From the NCBI GenBank assembly GCA_006386115.1, contig VFIW01000013.1:744001-808000 (forward strand): a stretch of 64,000 nucleotides of DNA, in the 5' to 3' direction. This document shows, in pieces, positions 11,594 to 20,841 of this stretch. Below the pieces are notes generated by a model that worked only from the letters and a program-made list of their open reading frames with translations, was not told where the DNA came from and ran no database searches. A program made the position numbers and the translations under genes. How positions within the stretch are numbered: the stretch's first letter is position 1; every line of letters begins with the position of its first letter. Source of the stretch: Globisporangium splendens. Its lineage: Eukaryota > Oomycota > Peronosporomycetes > Pythiales > Pythiaceae.

Positions 11594-13246
11594 ATGCTGG
11601 TCGTTCGCCCTTTTGCCGTGACCATGGCCTTGCTCGCGGCGCAATGCCTCGTCAACAGCCTCGCCGATGCCGCATGCTCGAGTTTCTCCATGCGCTACAA
11701 CCAGAACATCGAAGGCGTCTGCGTGTGCACGGCGACCGACTGCGACACGGTCTCAAACGGATACCGGTCGCTTTTCGCCGACGAAGCTGGCATTTACACC
11801 ACCTCCCAGGCAGGTGACCGTTTGGCGTACACGGTCGTCCCCATTGAGACCGGTGAGGATGCTGGTGCCGACTTGGTGATCGACACCACCGTGCGCTATC
11901 AGAAGATCATCGGTTTCGGTGGCGCCTTCACTGACGCCGCGGCGATCAATGTCTACCAGATGGACGCAGCCGTGCAGCAGCAGATCGTGGACGCGTACTT
12001 CTCCGAGACGGGCATCCAGTACACCTCGGGACGTATCCCCATCGCGTCGACGGATTTCTCCGAGACGATCTACTCGTACAACCCCATGGTCGACGATTTC
12101 GACATGCAGCACTTCAGCATCGACGTCGACCGCGCGCCGAACTCGAACAAGCTCAACTTTATCAAGCGCGCGATCCAGACATCGCAGGCGGCACAACGCG
12201 ACCTCACGCTCTTTGCGTCGTCATGGGCACCACCGACGTGGATGACCACGGAGAACACCACGATCAATGCCGCGATGAAGGGCGACGCTGGTGGTCCGTA
12301 CTGGAAGGCGCTCGCACTGTACTACTCCAAGTTCATTGACGCGTACAAGGCTGAGGGCATCAGCATCTGGGGTCTGACGACGCAAAACGAGCCGATCAAG
12401 CAGACGGCGCTCAAGTACTGGCAGAGTCTGCGCTTCAACACGACCCAGGAGCGCGACTGGATCAAGTCGGATCTCGGTCCAATCTTGAAACAGAACCACC
12501 CCGACGTCAAGCTCATCATTCTCGACGACCAAAAGGACGCACTTCTCAAGTGGAATGCGGCGCTGAACGACCCAGAAGCGCGCCAGTACATCTCGGGCGC
12601 CGGTGTCCACTGGTACAAGAACCTGGACTTTGTCAGCAAGACAGCGGGCAACTTTGCCGATCTCACGACGTGGCAGAACGCCAACCCGGACTTGTTCATC
12701 CTGGCCACGGAGGCTTGTGAGGGGTACCTCATTGAGCCGATTGGCACGGGTGCGGGCGTGAAGCTCCTGCAGCCAGACATGGTCTGGAAGCGAGGCGAGG
12801 TCTATGCGCGCGACATCATCAACGACCTCGCCAACTATGCCACGGGCTGGACCGACTGGAACCTTGTGCTGAACACGCAGGGCGGTCCCACATGGGTGGA
12901 CAACAATGTGGACGCGCCCATCCTCGTGGACGAAGTGGGCAAGAAGGAGTTCTACAAACAGCCGATGTACTATGTCATGGGCCACTTCTCCAAGTTTCTG
13001 CCGCCGCAGTCCGTGCGCGTGACGCTGACAGCGAGCGCGGCTGCCACCACGGCGCTGGCCAACGTCGATCGCGTGGCGTTTTACACGCCGGAGAACCAGG
13101 TGGTGCTCGTGCTGCAGAACCGCGACACGACGCCGCACACCGCGCGCGTGAGCCTCTCGTTCGAGGGCCGCCACGCCAACGTCACGCTCCCGGCCAACTC
13201 GGTGCAGACCATCATCGTCGGTGAGCGCATTCGCCCAACGTGCTAA
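11594..13246 (+). CDS. Secreted GH30 glucosylceramidase-like hydrolase, array copy 1
   Basis: Intronless 550-residue protein. Residues 1-27 form a signal peptide (MLVVRPFAVTMALLAAQ...ADA). A Cys-rich start (CVCTATDCD) is followed by the GH30 TIM barrel, with QKIIGFGGAFTDAAAIN, RIPIASTDFS and LFASSWAPPTWM. The acid/base is Glu266 in TTQNEP and the nucleophile is Glu373 in LATEACEG, as in human glucocerebrosidase. The C-terminal beta domain contains KEFYKQPMYYVMGHFSKFLPP. It has no GPI-type tail. Substrate could be glucosylceramide or a beta-1,6-glucan; sequence alone does not decide. It is the first of four same-strand paralogues and is clearly diverged from copies 3 and 4. Confidence 0.93.
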   Translation: MLVVRPFAVTMALLAAQCLVNSLADAACSSFSMRYNQNIEGVCVCTATDCDTVSNGYRSLFADEAGIYTTSQAGDRLAYTVVPIETGEDAGADLVIDTTVRYQKIIGFGGAFTDAAAINVYQMDAAVQQQIVDAYFSETGIQYTSGRIPIASTDFSETIYSYNPMVDDFDMQHFSIDVDRAPNSNKLNFIKRAIQTSQAAQRDLTLFASSWAPPTWMTTENTTINAAMKGDAGGPYWKALALYYSKFIDAYKAEGISIWGLTTQNEPIKQTALKYWQSLRFNTTQERDWIKSDLGPILKQNHPDVKLIILDDQKDALLKWNAALNDPEARQYISGAGVHWYKNLDFVSKTAGNFADLTTWQNANPDLFILATEACEGYLIEPIGTGAGVKLLQPDMVWKRGEVYARDIINDLANYATGWTDWNLVLNTQGGPTWVDNNVDAPILVDEVGKKEFYKQPMYYVMGHFSKFLPPQSVRVTLTASAAATTALANVDRVAFYTPENQVVLVLQNRDTTPHTARVSLSFEGRHANVTLPANSVQTIIVGERIRPTC

Positions 13247-13870
13247 TTTTGTGTTTGCAAGATGAGTATTTTCCAAATGTTCTTCACCAAAACGTCGTTT
13301 TCGATAATTTCATTTTCAGTGAAGTTGCTGTTTGGATGGTGCAAGCAAAATGTTCATTTTCAAAACTCATGGCATCCCATGTATTTTGAAAATAACCGTT
13401 TTGGGGAAATAAAGTCATTTTGAGCTTTTCGTGTTTATGACGATTTGAGGTCAAAAATGAGCCATTTTGCCATGCGCAAACACAGCCAAAAAACGAAAAT
13501 GGCAGTGCGAATACGACAATCTTCGTATTTTGTTGCATCGTTAAATTTATAACAATTAACAGATTGACTTGCAATCAAGAAAATTACATTTGATGCGCGA
13601 AACTATCAACATAGGTTTCCCTCCACATTCTATTTGGCAGGTTGGTTGGCATCAGCGTGGCACTTGCACTTGGAACGGGCATAGACCCACTCTGCCGTTT
13701 ATATGGAGGTTTGTATGGAGCGACGATCCTCGTCAGCAGCGAGGGCGTGATGTGGAGTGCTGATAATCGGTGCCATTCGTGCGCCACCGCCGCGTTCATT
13801 TCCCGAGTTTCTTTCCCTTCGTGAGAGGCGCAAGACGCAGAAGAAGAAGAAAAAGAACCAGCGTCTGTCG
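13247..13870. other. Intergenic spacer between GH30 copies 1 and 2
   Basis: About 620 nt. The first half is AT-rich, with repeated TTTTGAAAAT/CATTTTG words in both orientations (13270-13510); the second half is the promoter of copy 2. No coding frame of substance. Confidence 0.5.
13796..13803 (+). promoter_or_regulatory. Initiator-like TCATTTCC upstream of GH30 copy 2
   Basis: TCATTTCC lies 75 nt before the chosen ATG at 13871 and fits the TCA-plus-pyrimidine initiator used by oomycete genes. Similar words precede copies 3 and 4. Assigned by pattern and position only. Confidence 0.3.
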
Positions 13871-15625
13871 ATGATAGGCGCCACGAATCCGCTCGTTCTC
13901 TGCGTCGCTGGCGCGCTCGCCGCGCTGCTCCAAGCAGACGCCGCGGCGGTCATCAACTGCTCCAATTGGTCCAACCGCTTCGGGCAGAACATCGAAGGCG
14001 TCTGCGTCTGCAACGCCACGAGCTGCGACGAGTTCGCGAACGACTACCTGAGCCTCGCGACGAACCAAGTGGGCGTCTACCAGACTTCGCTCGCAGGCGA
14101 CCGCCTGACGTACTCGACCCTCGCCATAGAAGCCGCTGCCGACGCAGCCGCGGATTTCGTGATTGACACCACCAAGCAGTTTCAGAAGATCATTGGTTTT
14201 GGCGGCGCCTTCACGGATGCGACGTCTATCAATGTGTACAAAATGGACACCGACGTTCAGAAACTGATCACGGATGCATACTTTGCCAAGAACGGACTGC
14301 AGTACACAACTGGCCGCATCCCCATTGGTTCGACGGATTTCTCCGAGTACATTTACTCGTACAACCCGGTCGCCGACGACATGGAGATGGAGCACTTCAG
14401 CATCGAAGTCGACAAGACGTCCAATACCAGCAAGCTTGAGTTCATCCACCGAGCTCTCAATACCTCGGAGCGGAACATCACACTTTTTGCGTCGTCGTGG
14501 GCGCCTCCACCGTGGATGACCAAGGAGAACTCGACGATCAACTGCCACATCAAGGGAGAAGAGTACTGGGCTGCGCTGGCGCTCTACTATTCCAAGTTTC
14601 TCGAGGCTTACAAGCAGGAAGGCGTGGACATCTGGGCGATCACTACCCAGAACGAGCCGATCCGTCAAGCTGGAGCGCTGAAAGCCTGGCAAAGTCTTCG
14701 CTTTAGCCAGGAAGAAGAGCGCGACTTTTTGAAGAACCACCTCGGCCCGATCATGAAGCAGAACCACCCAGATCTGAAAATCATTATCCTTGATGACCAA
14801 AAAGACGAAACAGTGAGGTGGAACGCATCGTTCGCGGATCCAGAAGCCAGGCAGTATGTGTCTGGTATCGGTGTTCATTGGTACAAGAACTTGGATTTCG
14901 CAGTCGAGGGCCTCGGGAACTTCCAGCAGCTCGCGCAGTTCTATGCGCTGCACCCAGATGTCTTCATTTTGGCGACGGAGGCATGTGCCGGGTCTCTTAT
15001 CAAAAACCTTGGTACAGGCGTCGGTGTGCGAATCCTGGAACCAGATGTTGTCTGGAAGCGTGGAGAGATTTACGCTCGTGACATCATCAACGATCTCGCC
15101 AACTACGCTAGCGGCTGGACGGACTGGAACCTTGTCTTGGACACGAAAGGTGGTCCAAACTGGGTCGACAACGTCGTGGACGCGCCAATCCTCATTGACG
15201 AAGAAGGCGGCAAGGAATTCTACAAGCAGCCGATGTACTACATCATGGGTCATTTCTCTAAGTTCCTGACTCCCGGATCCGTTCATGTCTCGATGAGTAA
15301 CATGACATCTCCTTTCACAAACGTCGACCGCGTGGCGTTCTTGACCCCAGATAATCAGTTGGTCATCGTGGTGTCGAACCGAGACGCGACCGAGAAAACC
15401 GTGAGCTTTAGCCTCACGAACCAGGCGCGCCACTTCAGGGTCACCCTTCCAGGCAATGCGGTCCAGACGATCGTGGTCGCCCTCGGCGGTTCTATCGCTG
15501 GTGGCAACACTAGCGAGTCAAGTACCCCGTCGCCAGCGTCGTCGTCTGCGCCAGCTAGTGGCCGCCGCTCACTGGCACTGTTGAGTGTTGTGAGTGTAGC
15601 CATTCTCGCAATTTTGAGCTGTTAA
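13871..15625 (+). CDS. GH30 glucosylceramidase-like hydrolase with predicted GPI anchor, array copy 2
   Basis: Intronless, 584 residues from the ATG at 13871. The frame is open upstream, but only this Met gives a signal peptide (MIGATNPLVLCVAGALAALL). The GH30 barrel shows FQKIIGFGGAFTDATSIN and LFASSWAPPPWM; the acid/base is Glu262 (TTQNEP) and the nucleophile Glu370 (LATEACAG). Unlike its neighbours it ends with a Ser/Thr/Pro-rich linker (TSESSTPSPASSSAPASG) and a hydrophobic tail, LALLSVVSVAILAIL, which looks like a GPI-attachment signal. It may therefore be held at the cell surface or wall while copies 1, 3 and 4 are released. The catalytic set is complete. Cell-surface anchoring is inference from the tail. 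Confidence 0.93.
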   Translation: MIGATNPLVLCVAGALAALLQADAAAVINCSNWSNRFGQNIEGVCVCNATSCDEFANDYLSLATNQVGVYQTSLAGDRLTYSTLAIEAAADAAADFVIDTTKQFQKIIGFGGAFTDATSINVYKMDTDVQKLITDAYFAKNGLQYTTGRIPIGSTDFSEYIYSYNPVADDMEMEHFSIEVDKTSNTSKLEFIHRALNTSERNITLFASSWAPPPWMTKENSTINCHIKGEEYWAALALYYSKFLEAYKQEGVDIWAITTQNEPIRQAGALKAWQSLRFSQEEERDFLKNHLGPIMKQNHPDLKIIILDDQKDETVRWNASFADPEARQYVSGIGVHWYKNLDFAVEGLGNFQQLAQFYALHPDVFILATEACAGSLIKNLGTGVGVRILEPDVVWKRGEIYARDIINDLANYASGWTDWNLVLDTKGGPNWVDNVVDAPILIDEEGGKEFYKQPMYYIMGHFSKFLTPGSVHVSMSNMTSPFTNVDRVAFLTPDNQLVIVVSNRDATEKTVSFSLTNQARHFRVTLPGNAVQTIVVALGGSIAGGNTSESSTPSPASSSAPASGRRSLALLSVVSVAILAILSC

Positions 15626-16009
15626 AGTGTGTCATGAAATCTTTGTTCTTTTTTTTATTATTATTATTTTTATTTTCCGCAACAAAACCTCTCCAATAGC
15701 ATGCTGTGGTTGGATGATGTGACATGCACTGTGCAAAGCAAACGTGCTCGTCGTCTATGTCCGCAGCGATCAGTGTGCAGAGACGAGCCAACAAACCCAT
15801 TATTCGCCATTTGCTTTTCTCTTTTGAACGCATGGTGGCTTCGTTGGAAATGCCACAATGTCGGACGAGTGCTCCGAAGGCACAACAAGCACGCAGAACT
15901 CAACGCGAAATGGCTTCGAGCAGCTCCGTCGCCATATTATGCTGGTGGGGCGAAAAGTATGAGAGAGAAACCTGTGCAGCCCTCTTTCGAGACCCAAAAG
16001 CAGGAGCAG

Positions 16010-16071
16010 GTAATCAGACGAGGTTGTCTGATTACCCATGAATATGCTTTTAGAAAACGCTGTCTGATTAC
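16010..16071. repeat. 10-bp inverted repeat plus a third copy of the same word
   Basis: GTAATCAGAC (16010..16019) is followed after six bases by its exact reverse complement GTCTGATTAC (16026..16035), and the same word recurs at 16062..16071. The first pair could form a short hairpin or be a paired protein site. No flanking element was identified. Confidence 0.6.
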
Positions 16072-16689
16072 TTTCGAGCATGCACTCGGTTTCCCCCTTG
16101 TGTCCACTCACTTGGTGGTGGCGGCGCGTGTACGCGCTCATTCCTCGTTTTGCGTCCGCTGCAGCAGCTTCGTTTGGACCAAGGAAGGATGCAGGTCCTT
16201 GGCGTATTTGTGCGAGGCAGCAGCTAGCTGGGTTTATCTGCCCTACATTGCGTCTCGTGACTCAATGCTCACTGCACATCTGCTGCGCGGGTTCAAGCTT
16301 CGCCCCCTGTTGTGAGAGTTCCTGACGTCGAGCGCCAGCTGCTTTCTAGGGTCGTGTGCGCCATCGAAATGGAAGCGCTCCAGGCATGAGTCGAAACCCC
16401 AGAGCCCAGAACAGCTGAGGATCGTCTGCAAGCTGTCACTTGTTTAGTATTTCTTTGTATTCCAGCGAGAGAGCAACAAGCGTGATGCGGCGTCGTTGAA
16501 GATTGGAGGCAGAATCTAGCTTCAACAGCTGACTGTTGCCTGATTAATCGGACCCATCAATCAAGTGGTGATGGCGAGAGATCGCGGCGATGCTTTCCGA
16601 GAAAGAAGAAGGTTCGAAAAAGATCGGTCTCGTTTTGGCGCTGGTCGAATTGTTGCATCGCCAAAAGATGGCTAGCTGGTGTCCCAGCG

Positions 16690-17120
16690 TCACTCGATTC
16701 CTTCATCCATCCAAGTGGTGAAACGGAATCGGACAGAGAGCAAAGAGACGTGTCCTCGCGTCAACAACTCCGACATCATGTTTGCGATCTCACTGCACAT
16801 CGCATCAAGGAGTTGTGAGTAATTACCATTTTGGCTCGTCTTTGGAAGCGATGGGGGATCTCTTAGAACTTCGGCGAGAAGGCAATGGGGACTCGGACTC
16901 ACAGTCTTGACGCAATGTGGATGTTGATGGCGAGCATCGCAGCACTCGTGAGCTGCTCGAAGACAGCAAAGAGAATGCAGAACAGGAAGTCCCAGTTTAA
17001 GAACCAGAGCAGAGAATGCAGCGCGCAGGTATAAACGCGCGTCAAGTGAGCAGAACTCTTGCTCAAACCGCTCAGCGGTTGACACCCATTTGTCCAGGTC
17101 AAGACGTCCGCATTTATCAC
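16690..17120 (-). pseudogene. Possible degraded membrane-protein fragment
   Basis: One minus-strand frame (from 17120) contains a membrane-like stretch, LLWFLNWDFLFCILFAVFEQ. An overlapping frame (17085 to 16690) is open for 131 residues and ends SVRFRFTTWMDEGIE. The hydrophobic stretch is followed by a plausible GTGAGT donor. The two frames do not join into an obvious protein and no family is recognised, so this may be a remnant or chance. Confidence 0.2.
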
Positions 17121-17376
17121 GATGCTTGAAATAGCACCTCCAATGTTTGAGATTAGACCTTCGATTTAGATCGGAGACCGCTGAGTCCTATCACTCGGCA
17201 TCTTTGGTTGATCAGCGAGAAGATGTCCCAGAGGATGGACTCGTTGAGGGACAGCACAGCGACGAGGCGGAATCTCTCGCCAGCTCTACAGTACTCGCTC
17301 GTTCAAAATGGAGCCGCTGCGCATCATGCGCTGGTGCTCTCTCTCTCTCTCAATCTTCATGGAGCCCCAGCGACTC

Positions 17377-17383
17377 TCATTTC
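17377..17383 (+). promoter_or_regulatory. Initiator-like TCATTTC upstream of GH30 copy 3
   Basis: TCATTTC followed by CGATCTGCC lies 49 nt before the ATG at 17426, at a spacing like that seen for copies 2 and 4. Pattern-based only. Confidence 0.3.
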
Positions 17384-17425
17384 TCGATCTGCCAGGTTCA
17401 AGATACCCACCCTCCAGTAGATACG

Positions 17426-19072
17426 ATGCGCGGCCTGTACTTGGTCAGCACGCTCGCACTCGGCTTCCTCGCACAACTCGCCGCCGGAACGGAAGAAGCT
17501 GCCGTGACCACATGCTCCAACTGGTCCACTCGCTACCAGAAGTATCTTGAAGGTGTGTGTGTGTGCACGGAGGCGAGCTGCGACTCGGTTACCAACACAT
17601 ACACGAGCTTGAAGGCTGGTGAAATCGGCGTGTACCGCTCGTCCAAGGCCGGTGACCGCCTCAAGTATGAAGTCATCACCATCAACAAGGCAGGAACCAC
17701 CGTCGACATCGAGTTCACGCTCAACCTTGCCCAGATGTACCAGCAGGTCATCGGCTTCGGTGGTGCGTTCACTGATGCCGCTGCCATCAACACGTACAAG
17801 CTGACGCCTGCGCTGCAGCAAAAGGTGCTCGACGCGTACTTTTCGGAGGCGGGTCTCGAGTACAGCACCGGTCGCATCCCGATCTCGTCCAGTGATTTCT
17901 CCGAGAGCATCTATTCGTACAACCCGGTAGTGGACGATTTCGACATGACGCATTTCTCGATTGATGTGGACAAGGCGCCGAACTCGAACAAGCTGGCGCT
18001 CATCCAGCGCGCGCTCAAGACATCGAAGAAGCAGATCAAGATGTTTGCGTCGTCGTGGGCGCCACCAGTATGGATGACCCAGGAGAACTCGACTCTGAAC
18101 TGCCACGTCAAGGGTGTGGCTGGAGGTCCGTACTGGAAGGCGCTGGCGCTATATTACTCCAAGTTCATTGACGCGTACAAGGCCGAGGGTGTGGACATTT
18201 GGGGTATGACCGTCCAGAACGAACCTGGCAAGCCGATCATCCAGCCAAGCGTGTGGCAGTCGCTCCGTATGTCTGGTGCGGAGGAGCGCGACTTTATCAA
18301 GAAGGACTTGGGTCCTCTGTTCAAGCAAAACCATCCAAACGTGAAGATCATCGCCGGTGACGACCAGAAGGCTGACATTGCTGACCGCATGGAGCCTTTC
18401 GATGACGCCGATTCGAGACAGTACCTCAGTGGTTTGGGTGTCCACTGGTACAAGAATTTGGATTTCTTCTTCTTTGGTTTAGGTGGCGATTTCGACAAGC
18501 TCAAGACCTTCCACGACAAGTACCCTGACCTCTTCATCCTCGCCACGGAGCAGTGCGAGGGGTATCTTCCGAGTTGGCTGGGTACTGGCGCCGGTGTAAA
18601 GATCACCGACCCAAACACGATCTGGGCTCGTGCCGAAAACTATGGACGGGACATCATCGGCGATCTCAACAACTTCGCTGGCGGATGGACGGATTGGAAC
18701 CTCGTTCTGGACACCAATGGCGGCCCAAACTGGGCCAAGAACTACGTGGATGCGCCGATCCTGGTCGACGAAGTGGGCGGCAAGGAGTTCTACAAGCAGC
18801 CAATGTACTACATCATGGGTCACTTTTCCAAGTTCCTTCCTGCCGGATCTGTTCGTTTCGACTTTCCAAAGGCCAAGGACAAGTGGAGTGACATCGACCG
18901 TACGGCGTTCATCACGCCGGAGAAGCGCATCGTGCTGTTTTTCTTCAACCGCCGCGACTCGGCTGCGACTGCGACGGTGCAGCAGCCAGACGAGAACACG
19001 TTCACGGTGAACCTTCCTGCGCACTCGATCCAGACGATCATCTTGCCACCATCGGCGTCTGGCCTTGTGTAA
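17426..19072 (+). CDS. Secreted GH30 glucosylceramidase-like hydrolase, array copy 3
   Basis: Intronless, 548 residues from the ATG at 17426; the upstream open frame lacks a better start. Signal peptide MRGLYLVSTLALGFLAQLAAG. GH30 hallmarks: QQVIGFGGAFTDAAAIN, RIPISSSDFS and MFASSWAPPVWM; acid/base Glu266 in TVQNEP and nucleophile Glu375 in LATEQCEG. No GPI-type tail. It is nearly identical to copy 4 from the signal peptide to the stop codon, with a few short divergent patches. One patch, DFFFFGLGGDF (about 18463-18490), is two residues longer than the matching DFFISSGDF of copy 4. Flanks on both sides differ from copy 4, which points to homogenisation limited to the coding region. Confidence 0.93.
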   Translation: MRGLYLVSTLALGFLAQLAAGTEEAAVTTCSNWSTRYQKYLEGVCVCTEASCDSVTNTYTSLKAGEIGVYRSSKAGDRLKYEVITINKAGTTVDIEFTLNLAQMYQQVIGFGGAFTDAAAINTYKLTPALQQKVLDAYFSEAGLEYSTGRIPISSSDFSESIYSYNPVVDDFDMTHFSIDVDKAPNSNKLALIQRALKTSKKQIKMFASSWAPPVWMTQENSTLNCHVKGVAGGPYWKALALYYSKFIDAYKAEGVDIWGMTVQNEPGKPIIQPSVWQSLRMSGAEERDFIKKDLGPLFKQNHPNVKIIAGDDQKADIADRMEPFDDADSRQYLSGLGVHWYKNLDFFFFGLGGDFDKLKTFHDKYPDLFILATEQCEGYLPSWLGTGAGVKITDPNTIWARAENYGRDIIGDLNNFAGGWTDWNLVLDTNGGPNWAKNYVDAPILVDEVGGKEFYKQPMYYIMGHFSKFLPAGSVRFDFPKAKDKWSDIDRTAFITPEKRIVLFFFNRRDSAATATVQQPDENTFTVNLPAHSIQTIILPPSASGLV

Positions 19073-20841
19073 ATGACTGGCTCCCTTCTACGACCACAGA
19101 GTGAAACAATTATGTGGAAATAGCTGGAATATATCTTTGAGTTTTGCTGTTCGTTGACCTAGAAAGCTTTTGCTGATCCAACTTTTGTCGTTTCTGTTGC
19201 CAAGGGAAACCTCGAATGCAACAACCATTTGATGATTAGAAAGTTCATTCTCTTCTTATTAGCACGTACATCTGCAGCTGTACCACCTTCTTGAGTGTGA
19301 GCCATCGTACTCAAAGGTTTCAATGAGGTGGCTTCGTCCAAATGCAGTACATGGTGCTGGTACCACAACAGAACCGTGTGTTGTATTGGCAGCGGTAGCA
19401 ATCCCAAACGTTTATGGGCAGCGCAAGCGACGTCAAAGGATCCGCGCGGAAGTAACCAGGAGGTCATTTGCGATTATAGCCCAGCGGGTATTCAGTGAGA
19501 GGCTGAATCATGAGACCTCACAGTCACTCGTCAACTTGCGCCAACGCCCAGAAGCCAGAAGTCCACGGATGGCAGAGTATAAGAGAACGCTAGCTCCGGT
19601 TTACCCGTGGCGACGTGCACCCGAGTGGAACACTGATCTGCACGCACCACTAGAACAGCAGAGCACTGTTGAAGACTCAAGCAAGTGGATCGTAAGCACG
19701 TCAACAACTACCATCGCCATTCTAACACGGTCTTTGCTTCGGACGGAGCTGGTCGAAGTTACACGCCAGATAGAGCACAAAAGCAGAGCCGGAGATTTCA
19801 ACTTCACGTCAGGGGTGCGGCCAACTATCATACGGTCTCCGTGCTTCCTCGGTCGATCCAACAATGTGATGCCATCCGAGTACGAATCCTCAATTCCAGC
19901 AATTCTCCGCGTGATGTGAGCCAACCGGCGCTGGGTGTCCACCTATGACAGCTGACTCGAACTGCCCTTCGTACGTAATTGAAGTTGCATGTGGGTGTTG
20001 AAGATTGAACGTGCATGTGCCGAGAAGTGCAAAGAAGATGGACACTGCTACTAATCTCAAGCGATGACTTGATGAGTCTAGACCTGGAAGTCACAACAGC
20101 AATTTGCTGTTCGGCAAAATGACGATAGCTTGACCATCCACATCACTTTTCTCTACCGGTTCCAACTCAATCCACTGAGTCTCTTGGCGTTCTGGGATCA
20201 GCACAAAAGACTCCATGAACACATGCATATTGGGAGTATGCTGCGCAAAACGAGAGCGGCAAGTGCTAGTGCTGCGCAGAGTATGCTTCGTGCAGCAGAG
20301 AATCGCAGCAGATGCACGAGAAGCAACCAGGTGCAAAAACGGTCAGGTGCCGCCTTTCCCATCGTTGACGGAGATGCACCGATCTTCAGTACTGTATTTG
20401 GACAAGGCTCTTTCTCTGCAAAATGGTCAGCGCGAGAAGCGAGGACACCAATGAGGGTGACATTGTGGAAATTAAAACCAATTGGTTCAGAATCACCAAA
20501 TCTCTTGTGGACATCAAAGCAGACGCGAACACTGAAGGTTACGCCGGGTACCATTTCAAGTTAAGTGTAATCCTAGGTACCCTGATTCAGTATGATTGAG
20601 ACAACAACTTGATTTCGAACTCATGACACACATTGTATCAATTTGTATCCAAGGGGCAGAGATGGTCATCGTCAAGCGATGTCATCCCCCCCCCCACCTC
20701 AAGATGACACTGCGCACTTGGACTGCAATACAGCTTCACTCTTCACAGCACATCGAGAAACGCAGAGCTGCGTCGCGGGCTCACATTTCCTCACTTCTCA
20801 ATCTGCTCCGTAGCACAAGGAAACAGAACCAGCCTAACAAG
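19073..20841. other. 1.8-kb spacer between GH30 copies 3 and 4
   Basis: Unlike the flanking coding regions, this spacer does not resemble the spacer before copy 3. It holds a 198-codon plus-strand frame (19323-19919) and a 118-codon minus-strand frame (20198-20554), neither with a recognisable domain. A C run lies at 20686-20696. I see no supportable gene. Confidence 0.5.
20781..20790 (+). promoter_or_regulatory. Initiator-like TCACATTTCC upstream of GH30 copy 4
   Basis: GCTCACATTTCCTCACTTCTC lies about 60 nt before the ATG at 20842 and resembles the oomycete initiator plus flanking promoter region. Pattern-based only. Confidence 0.3.

Larger units (their letters stand above)
15626..17425. 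other. 1.8-kb spacer between GH30 copies 2 and 3
   Basis: Begins with a T-rich run just after the copy 2 stop (15645-15680). It contains a GTAATCAGAC inverted repeat at 16010-16035 with a third copy of the word at 16062, and a possible degraded minus-strand membrane-protein frame at 16690-17120. The last ~100 nt are the copy 3 promoter, with a CT microsatellite (17338-17351). No intact gene seen. Confidence 0.5.

Noticed and set aside
13796..15433. 545-codon minus-strand frame
   Set aside because: Antisense of GH30 copy 2; similar shadows occur opposite the other GH30 copies, so it follows from codon bias.
19323..19919. 198-codon plus-strand frame between GH30 copies 3 and 4
   Set aside because: No recognisable domain, signal peptide or RXLR/dEER-type effector motif; a second overlapping frame looks equally protein-like, so neither is supported.
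20198..20554. 118-codon minus-strand frame
   Set aside because: The first half (PGVTFSVRVCFDVHKR) looks vaguely like a beta-sandwich, but there is no family match I can defend and no joined exon.
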